Source of the DNA: Beaufortia kweichowensis
Taxonomy: Eukaryota; Chordata; Actinopteri; Cypriniformes; Gastromyzontidae
Assembly (NCBI GenBank): GCA_019155185.1
Contig: CM032801.1
Span: forward strand, 5,323,351-5,387,350
Direction: 5' to 3'
DNA: 64,000 bases
Each line of letters begins with the position of its first letter. Within the stretch, counting starts at the first letter, position 1. A program made the translations under genes and the position numbers. Of the stretch, positions 55,012-64,000 are shown piece by piece. The notes beneath the pieces are model-generated. The model saw nothing but the letters and a program-made list of their open reading frames with translations. It was not told the origin of the DNA and made no database searches.

Positions 55012-58000
55012 CTGTTGGGAGCAGAGAAAGACAAAAGCACATTAATGCTTTGCACAGAGGACGACAAAATATATTTATTCGGATAGTCTTCCAAGACATT
55101 TAAAAGAACAGTGGGGTGTCTTTCTTAAAACGTTCTTATGACCACAGAACAATGTAAGACTGTTAGATAAGCAGTAGGGTGTGTACCACCGGAAAGGCAT
55201 GATGACTCCTTTTTAAATTACTTCTCACAAAGGGATCATTTACAAATATAAATGAACATTTCCTTTCACACTCTTAAAGGCCAAAAATTTGATCAAATCT
55301 GTCTTGTAAACCATAGAGAATGATAAAGTCTTGTGGATTTCAAACTGCTTTTTTATTTTAGGCAAAGTGAATTCTTAAAAATGTCCTAATCTTTATGCAA
55401 CTAAAATTACCCCACAGTGTAATGCAGAAAATATGATATAGATATATTTATTTTAAAATCATCAAGGAAGTCATGGCGTTGTCATACAGTATAGTGTATA
55501 TTGTTATATCTGACGGGTTTTCGGGCATCTTAACAGTAACAATCCTTTAGCTGTGACTGAAAAAATATTATATAACACATCTAATCATACTGTACTGCTT
55601 TAATATATCACAAAAAACATTATTTTAAGACAATTAGAAAACACATAGAATAAAATAAATAATTCCATGTCTTTTTTTATTGATGCCTCATATGCTTCAA
55701 CCTTCACTTTTTACAAACTTTTTACAAGGTTGGGAAGGTGACACTGTTGACCTAAATGGCTTTTTCATGTTCACGAGTGCTGTGTAAAACCCACATTCAT
55801 GCATCCTGAAACAGTGGCATAATGTGCCATATAGAATCGTGTAACATGACCTTGTGTTGCTATCAGCAGAAAACAGAAATCGGCTGAATGCATCATACTG
55901 GTTGACCTATAACACAAATAGTACCACTAATCTCTTTTTCTATTTTTTTCTACAAGGTCTATAAAAACATGACAAAAGGGTTAACCAGCCTGTCTTAAAC
56001 ATGTTAACACTATCCCATGAATCGAATCTGGTGTCAAACATTTATATTTGCAGGACAAACAACATCTGGAGGGTGAATGTAGGCCACACAAAGATTAGCT
56101 TGTATGTATATGTCGTCGTCTGTTACACATCGTAAGTGGGGCCAAAGAGCAGCTGGAGGGGCAAGAGTAAACAAAACCGTGAGCATATATTACGATTATA
56201 TAGCCTAGTGCTGAATGAATATTATAACTTCAATATGCTCATATTAGCATTATTGCAATGACTCGGTTAATGCATTCTATAATCTGAAATGGACAGCAAT
56301 GTTTGTGGTGACCTGCAAGCACAGATTTGACCCTGACAAGATGGTTTGACCCCAATGCACAGCTGGTATCTTTTATTTATATAATGTAACTAATGCTGAA
56401 AGAGGACCTGTGCTGGCTTAGATATAACATGATAACATATAGGCTCACGGATCTCTGCTCTTAATTCTGTAACCTAACTGACCGTTTCCATGCGGACATG
56501 CTGCAGCGGCAAAAGCCCTTCCTGAAATAACTTCATTAGGTAAGAGAGGCTTTATAAAAGGATGAGCAAGGACAAAACACAGGGACTGTGATTACGTAAT
56601 CCTTTTTCACAACGACACAATCATTACAAACACACACACACACATAGAGCAGCAGAGTTTTGTCTGTCCACAAAACACAGCTCGAGACGGGCTCAAGGAC
56701 TAGTCAACTGTGACAAAAAGAGTCTCATTCAATGGAGTCTCATAATGGGACAAGCTGGAAAACTTCATACGAACAAAGATCCCTGCTCCAGAAACCCCTA
56801 ACGAATCTTAATCTAAACACTTTCTGCTCTCACGGTTTAATGTGCGTTTGAAACTTGATACAAAGCAATCTAAAGGTCTTTCATGTAAAGACAAACGCTG
56901 AACTGTAGCAGACAAACTGGAAATAAACTAGATCTCATGGTGGTCCCCGAGCACTGTTACGCACATATCTTACCCCTCTAGTTATGTAAACACAGACACT
57001 GATGAATGTTTTCAATCGGCCTCGTCTTTCTCCAGAGGCGCCCCTGATTCCAGCGCAGCTCCTTGGTCAGCAAAAATATATCTTCCCCGTGACCTCTGAC
57101 CTACACAGGGTTCATTATCTGACCGGGCCTTCCGTTTGTGTGTGTGTGGGGGGAGAAGAAAACTGCGGTGGTGATAGTAGCTCTGACACACACAGAAAAA
57201 GACACAAGGGTCTTTAACAAGAGAAACTCAGCAGTCATTATCTCTGGTCAACCTCCAAGGCCAAAGAAATGGGATTGGGAAGGGGGGGAGGTTGCGAGAC
57301 TAATTACGGCAATGAACTCATTTTCTGTCGTTGACTGGCTGTTTTTCTGTCTCTTCGTGCAGAGCGGAGCTTTATCGCCAGGTCTTAAAATAATCTTTTG
57401 ACATGGTGGCCTGATTAGGGCTGCAGGAGTATTAATATGCAGTCGGAGGATGTAAGCTTGTGCTATTGGCCGTCTTTAAAATCACCTCCTACTATCGTCT
57501 GCTGTGCAGGAGATCGCTAGACTCTGAAGAGAAGTCAATAATATGTTTGGATATCATTAAAACGTGCTACTTGAGAATATGTACAAACCTGTTATCCTAA
57601 ATATGAAGCTAACATCAAATAATGCTGCTTGAGATGTGCAAAGCAGGTGAAAAAGTCCAAAAATGTACACTGGGGGGAAAACTCGAGCCATATCTACAGA
57701 CCAGAATATCAAATACATTGGGAATGTGGAATAAATGTGTCTTATTTTGAATGATGCCTGGAAGTTACACTATCATTAAAAGATCAGACCTACAAACAAC
57801 GCTTGACCCCAAATACTCATGCACAAATCACGAGTTGTTGTATTCTTCTTTGCCCTGGAAGCAGATTCAATATACCAAATTAATTTTCAATTAAATACCA
57901 AAACTGGCATGAACATTTAAGCGTTTACAAAGCTCCAGTTATACCTGCACACATCAGCAGAGGGACAGAAACAGCTGACTGCTGCAGTTCTCCAGAGACG

Positions 58001-61000
58001 AGGGTCATTGCAAAGCTCCCCATCATCCAAACCAGCTCTGACAGGAGAGCCACGCTGCACAGTCCTAAAATACTGCAGTTCCAGTTAAAGTGATAGTCTG
58101 ATAACAACATCTGAGTCAAACAAAATCTGATCATCTCTCAATGAAACCACCACCAAGTGCCAGAGGCGAGAAGTATTAATACGCTAAGATTTATAAACAT
58201 TTCTGAGCCAACAGAGACAGATTGCAGTCAGTGTTTAATAGACTAACACTCAGCATAACCTGACAACTTACGGCATTAAAATCATAAAACAGCCATCATA
58301 AATTATTTATGAATACATAAAAGCAAAAAAAATCAGGTCTTGACCAACATTTATATGCGCTTTAATTCTAGTTAAATAAAAAGAGAGAACTGCATAGGAA
58401 TAGAGTTGTTAAAACTGCCTGTTATTACATACAAACCCCATACATGAATCAGAGCTAACTCGACACAATTTACACTACGCTGAAGTTCATGTCTGTGTTG
58501 CTGCATATAGTAGATGTTAGAGACTTTAAACAATAATTCTGGTTTCAATCAAACTTCAGAGTAGTTATTTTAACCTTGAGGTGAGAGCGGTAATTCTAGG
58601 GATGGCGATTATTAAATTCCTCACACTCACGGCCAAAAAAGGCCAGATGAGATGGTAACCAGACACTGGCATCTTTAACCCTGTAAACGCTTGTATTTCT
58701 GCTTCACTGAAGAACATGTAAAACCTGGCCAAATCTAGTCCTCTACATTTAACAAGTTAAACGTTTTTTTTAAAACTATGAATAGCCAACATCACACTTG
58801 TACAGAACTTAAAGAGGTACTAATGACCAGGAAAGAGTCCACAACAGCTTACTACCACTAAAATCAAATGATGAGATAACAAGCATGATTGGATTTCACC
58901 TATAAAAATGACCATGATTTTTCATTACTCAGTCAATATTAAAGATATCAAGGTTATAATTTATCACAGAATAATTTAATTTAGACAGGGTCACATATAT
59001 ACATACAAACAGACGGAGCTATTCTCAATGGGTGTGTTTCTATGGGCCGGGTATTAACATTCAATCCTCTCAAAGACTGCTACCACAGCTTTACGTACTC
59101 AAACAGGCTCTCGGTACACTCCCTCGCTTTCATCTGCGGCTCATAACTCAAGGTTCTCAACAGGGAGGCATCCACCACAAGCTGACACTCAAATTAGCAC
59201 CAGCGTGCGGGTCTGGACGTTATGAGTCTATAACCTCCTCTGTAATAAGACCGGCCTCTGCATCGGCTGGGCCTTTCAGGAATACCGCTGGGAATTTAAT
59301 AGGAGTTTTTGTATGGGATCAAACCCTTTGGTGATCAACAGTTGGTGCCTGAAAGAAAGTGTCCAGAGGAGTGAAAAATCTTTGTGTGCTCACACAAGAA
59401 CGTGCTTAGTTTAGTTCACTATACAAGAGTTAAAGTACTGATCAGTTGTCTAAAAAAAAAAAGATATAACAAAAAACAACATATATAACAAAAAACTAAG
59501 TGGGTGAAGAGGGAGCTCTAAGCGAAAAATGTTCTTGCATTACCATTTCATTAACAAGCCTCTGTATTCAAGGTGATGAAAGTGATTTCACTGAGGTAGT
59601 TCACCGCACACATGAAATCCAAACTAACTTGCTCAGCAAGATTTATGACAACAGTTAACTGAAAGACAAAACTGATTACCATAATGTCTGCTTTCAAGAA
59701 AACACTTTTCTTAACACAACGTCTTCGTTCATGTTCTTGGGTAAGTTAAGTACTTTAAGTGTGGCATGGCCAGGAGAAAGTCTGTGATGAGAAAGTTTAG
59801 TTTTAAGTGCCAAAGCAGACAAGTCTTACCTACATTTTGCCCGCAGCTGGCACTGACTAACACTGCTTCTACAGAAAATAGAAACGGGCTGTTAGGAGAG
59901 GCATCTATCCTCTGTCCAAATAAAATTGCTGGCCTGTAGCCCATTTAAAAGCGCTAGTCCCTGAAGACATGTTCCTTTTTCTGGTGTACATGACAATCAT
60001 TACAGAGGCACAAGCTGCTGGAGAAAACACATTTCACAGTCTGGATTGGCTATAAGAAAAGTGCTATTAAAAAGTGTCGAGGATTTTACAGAACTGGGTT
60101 TTACATTTCTTGCAAAAGAAATATACTGGCCATAAAATGAGAGTGATGGAACTCAGAAGAGAGGAGAGACATGACATGTTTGGTCGAGTTTATGAACTGC
60201 AAACAAACATATTTATTCATTTGGCTTACACTTTTATTCAAAGCGAGTTACAGTGCATTCACATTTATGTTTGTGACAGGAACATCAGGTGGCAACTGAA
60301 AACCACTGGAAACAAAAAAAGGATATGATGTAGTTTAATGGCCATTCACTTTGCATATTCCAACAGAGTAAATTACCCCCAATTGTACTTCACTAAAAAC
60401 AGAAAGGTACAGGAAGACAAGGTGCATGAAGCGTCTTTTAACCCCCACGACGCATCCATGTGTTACACCACCCACAATTCTCATTTTTGTCCAGAAAGAT
60501 ATCCAAAATAATGAATTAATAGAATTTATAGAATGATATACTACTATTATAAACTGCACCTCAAAGATACAGACTGACAACATCTTATCTTTACTTCTGA
60601 AACACAAATTCAATGCATCAGGGCACATCCTGAAATGAGAAATCTAACAGCACATTTCTGCAAAAGTGCAAACTCAAACATTTGTGCTAAAAACAGCCAT
60701 ATCAAGTAAGTAATTCAATGCTGTTCTTATTTATATTGCTCAAAATTGAGCAAGGGCACAAAATCTGAATGAGCACTGAAAAAGCATATAAGACGAAATC
60801 TGTGTCATTTTGGATGTGCTAAATTGTTTCCAAAAGCACACAAATAAAATATATCAAAACCATTTTCTGAAGCACCCATGGCAAGAAAACTATCCCTGTC
60901 ATAACTGAGCCAGTAAAGTATTCATTTGAGGTTTTTATACGCTTGACTTTAATCGTGCACAGCTGGTACAACGGTTCAACAAATCCATCCAAGTCTTATT

Positions 61001-64000
61001 TTGAGGGGCTCATGTTTGTTCTTGGCCATTCTAAAGGAGACATCTGATGGCTCAAGCTCCTCTATGGGCCTCATCCAAATGAACCATCTGTTGTGGTGGT
61101 GTTGGAAAGCAGCGAATGGCCTGGCCACCTCACAGGGTGGCTGGAGAGCCGATGTGCCTCAGCAGGCCGTGACAATACGGCACCACTGCACGTCAGCCAT
61201 TAGCATGCGGACCGGCCCACTGCAGCCCACAGCCCGCTTTCACTAATAACAACCTGCCACCGAGACAGCGGAAGAAGAGGTGGGCATCTGAAGCATCTCA
61301 GTAAAGCGTTGAGACAGCAGTAAAATGTGCATGAGAATAGAGAGTATGGTGTTATAGTGTGGTTGCAAGTGCATTTGCAGATGGTTCGATACTGGTCCAA
61401 TTCTAAATATTCTGATCTTTAAACACCACTGGGCTTTCCTCATCAATGCAAGTCCAAAGGATTTCTGCCAGACAAAGATCTTATTAGTCATTGGTTAACA
61501 TGCATGGTTTAAAAAACAGTATGCCTTTAGAAAAAAAGTTACACAACAGCTGCAGTTTGGGTCACACAGATGTCTGAAAACCAATCTTAGAACAATGTCC
61601 AGAAACAATGCTTAACTAATTTCTAATGCCTCAGACTATGATTTACTACCTACACATTAGCAATGCAATTATCTGCATTTTAATTCTTTCTTTAAGAACA
61701 CACAGCTTCTATCTTGTAGCTATAGACAGGTTCAACAAACACAGCCATACATACGTTTAGTTGATTTACTCCACGAAGATCATTTACAATGGTGCAGATC
61801 TACCCAACATCAACCCCCAAAACTTCTAAATCCACTTGATGTAAAATCCTGGTTGGTTTCTACAGCCACCGTGTGAACACTGGTCTTCACATGTACCATC
61901 CTGAAACATCGTTAAAATCCTGTGAAATTGTTTTAGAACTTCTTTAATCACTTCTGATGTAAAGACAATGAAAAAGAGAGATAAGAGGAGAAAGTTGAGA
62001 AGAAAGGGATGTCAGGCAGTGTAACTGCGTTTGCCAAAAACATTCACAGCTGCCCTGCTAATCTGCCCCCCACCCTAACACACAAGCACCAACCGCTGCG
62101 AGGGATGACCTCATTATCATATGTAAAGGGATTGCTGAGGGGGGTGCTAGACGGTGACATTCAACCTCATAGACAGAAAAAAGAATGACAAAAAGATTGA
62201 AAAAAAAAACCCCGCCAGTGTTCCACCACAGCAAAGACGCAGAGTTCAATACGTGACCTTCTAGATGCCAAGAGACTAAATTTGTCCACTTACAGGCGCA
62301 GCTTAAAGAAAGACTACCTCACCAACATTACAAATCTACAAACGTTCTTCATGCCTTGAAACCATCTCTAGTCCATATCAATCTTGGAGAAAGTCATTGA
62401 TTTTAGGAGACAAATTATGGAAAGCCTTTGTGTTTACATTTTTACATTTCTGATTTCTCATAGCCACGGATACAAATTTACACACCATGGTACACATGGA
62501 ATAGAAATCTGTAATATAAAAAATACAAATTTTATTCCATCACATCAATATTTACCAGCCCTATTTTATTATAAATGGACTACATTCATATAATTAAAAA
62601 TGCTTTGGGACCATTATATAAAAAAAACATACTACAACCATCCTTGCTTCTTTTAGTTTTATTGTGTACGCTTCTATAATGGAGGATGTGCTGCTGTGGC
62701 GCATGTTTGTTGATGGTCGACTGGTTACAGTCAGCGACATTCTGACAGACGAACAGGATGCTCTCAAACACAGCTGGTTTTATTTCCAGTCTGCACAAGG
62801 ACTTCTGGTGTGTGTGTGTGTAGAATGATCCAGTCTACATACTAATCTTTCCACGTCTAACTTCAGTCTCTCTCTGCGTCAGCACACCTCTCGCCGACCG
62901 GTGTGCCGTTCTAAGAAAGGACCGTTTGAGTGGAAGGAAATTGCAAAGCTTAATGTGGTTGAATAGCCATAAGTGTGGTCCTCCTTTCAGAAGGTTTTTC
63001 TTTGATCCCTGTGATGGGTGGGAGGGGGGGGGGAGTCGAGGACAAGACCTCGTTTTGGTTACAATTCGGTGGACGTTTGGAAAGGATGGAGTCCAGAAGG
63101 CACCAATTAAAGTAGGTGGTACTCGAGACCCTCACATTGCCCGGCTTCTAATTTCCACATGAACACCAGAACCTGAAAGAGCGCAGCATAAATCAGAAAA
63201 CAGTGAGGCTTTTGAGACATGGATAGGCTACACATACTTCAAAACCTATATAGGGTTGTGGGTGTATATACACATAAGCAACAATGTGCCTTTAACAGAA
63301 ACAGAAACCGTGTTGGCAAGTGACAAGTTTTCCTTAAACACTAAAAGCTGTCAGAGCCGAGGGCCTTGTGGGAAATGCTCCGACATATGTGGTGTGGCTG
63401 TGCTTTGGAGGACTCAAGTTCGATTTTTCCCCTTGCTCTCTCGCTCCCTGTCCTCTCTCCTACTATACTCATAAAAATAGATACAAAAAGCCCAAAATTA
63501 AATCTTTAAACAACACTTAATGCAAAAATAAACCTAATCAAACAAATACACAGAAACAGTTTCAAATATGACAACCATCCAGAGAACAAGGTCAAATTGA
63601 CTAAAAACATTATAACAATGTGTTGATCATCTTGACAAAGATGTTTGTGTAGATTTGGGTAAGAGTCAAGTCAGTGAATTAAGCACTTAGCAACAAGAAG
63701 TCATCTATTAATAAACACAAATAAGTCCATTTGGGAGAAATGTAACTTTAACTATCAATTAAACAGCAACGTTCATACATACAACAAAAAACAACAATTT
63801 GTATCAATATTTATCTGTACTACATCTGGCATGTTCTATACACCACATCATTCTGGGATTGCCTCATCTATAAGGGATGAACATGATGCTAAAATGGGTT
63901 TTAGTTGGCATAATTGATGGCATATGACATATGACACACAAAAATGTAGGTTTTAAAACAGAACTATATGGAATAGTATGAAACACATCTGTACACAAGA
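55012..64000. other. Upstream intron or 5' flank, no exon identified
   Basis: About 9 kb without a coding exon on either strand. It holds a short CA run (about 56630-56644), a G run (63024-63034) and one SINE tail. GC-richer stretches at 57000-57540, 59030-59340 and 61000-61300 could be regulatory or an untranslated first exon, but nothing in them decides this. The promoter of sipa1l2 is not located. Confidence 0.6.
60203..60270 (-). mobile_element. SINE tail fragment, minus orientation
   Basis: Read on the minus strand it gives AATGCACTGTAACTCGCTTT then GAATAAAAGTGTAAGCCAAA and TGAATAAAT, the standard tail of cyprinid tRNA-derived SINEs. Confidence 0.65.

Noticed and set aside
54867..55094. 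75-codon open frame overlapping the predicted 5' UTR
   Set aside because: Its ATG lies in the predicted upstream intron and the frame does not join the main ORF. Its 3' part is covered by the uORF finding.

Overview
This window is vertebrate nuclear DNA. It is AT-rich, intron-dense and full of short DNA-transposon palindromes, tRNA-derived SINE remnants and long GA/CT microsatellites. The repeat types (palindromic MITEs ending in a TTAAAGG-ATAGTT-ACCC type terminus, SINE tails of the 'CACTTTGGATAAAAG...GCTAAATG' type, very short introns of 84-85 bp) point to a teleost, most likely a cypriniform (zebrafish/carp-like) fish. I cannot fix the species.

One gene fills most of the window: sipa1l2 (signal-induced proliferation-associated 1 like 2, SPAR2 family), on the minus strand. 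I could chain 20 coding exons from the ATG at 54620 to the TGA ending at 11906. Every junction keeps the reading frame, giving about 4995 nt of CDS and a protein of about 1664 residues. Order: a 459-residue first coding exon (53243-54620), the Rap-GAP region over the next exons (aa about 550-765, exons at 40034-47895), a PDZ domain (aa about 914-990, exon 34471-34745), a long Ser/Pro-rich linker (exons 20181-30852), and a C-terminal SPAR_C/coiled-coil region (11906-16583). The family activates GTP hydrolysis on Rap GTPases at synapses and the cortical cytoskeleton; this is family knowledge, not something shown by the window.

Left of the gene (1 to about 11000) is downstream intergenic DNA with a 3' UTR, candidate poly(A) signals and old transposon copies. 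Right of it (55012-64000) lies the 5' leader's upstream intron or flank, with no coding exon that I can recognise; the promoter and any non-coding first exon are not located. No second gene, RNA gene, CRISPR array or operon is visible.

Points worth a second look inside the gene are a predicted GC-AG intron, a tandem (NAGNAG) acceptor, two possible acceptors giving a 24-codon difference, a 5' leader with several short upstream ORFs, a roughly 240-bp direct duplication whose one copy is bracketed by GA expansions, and a 71-unit perfect TC repeat. I found no evidence of a new biological system.
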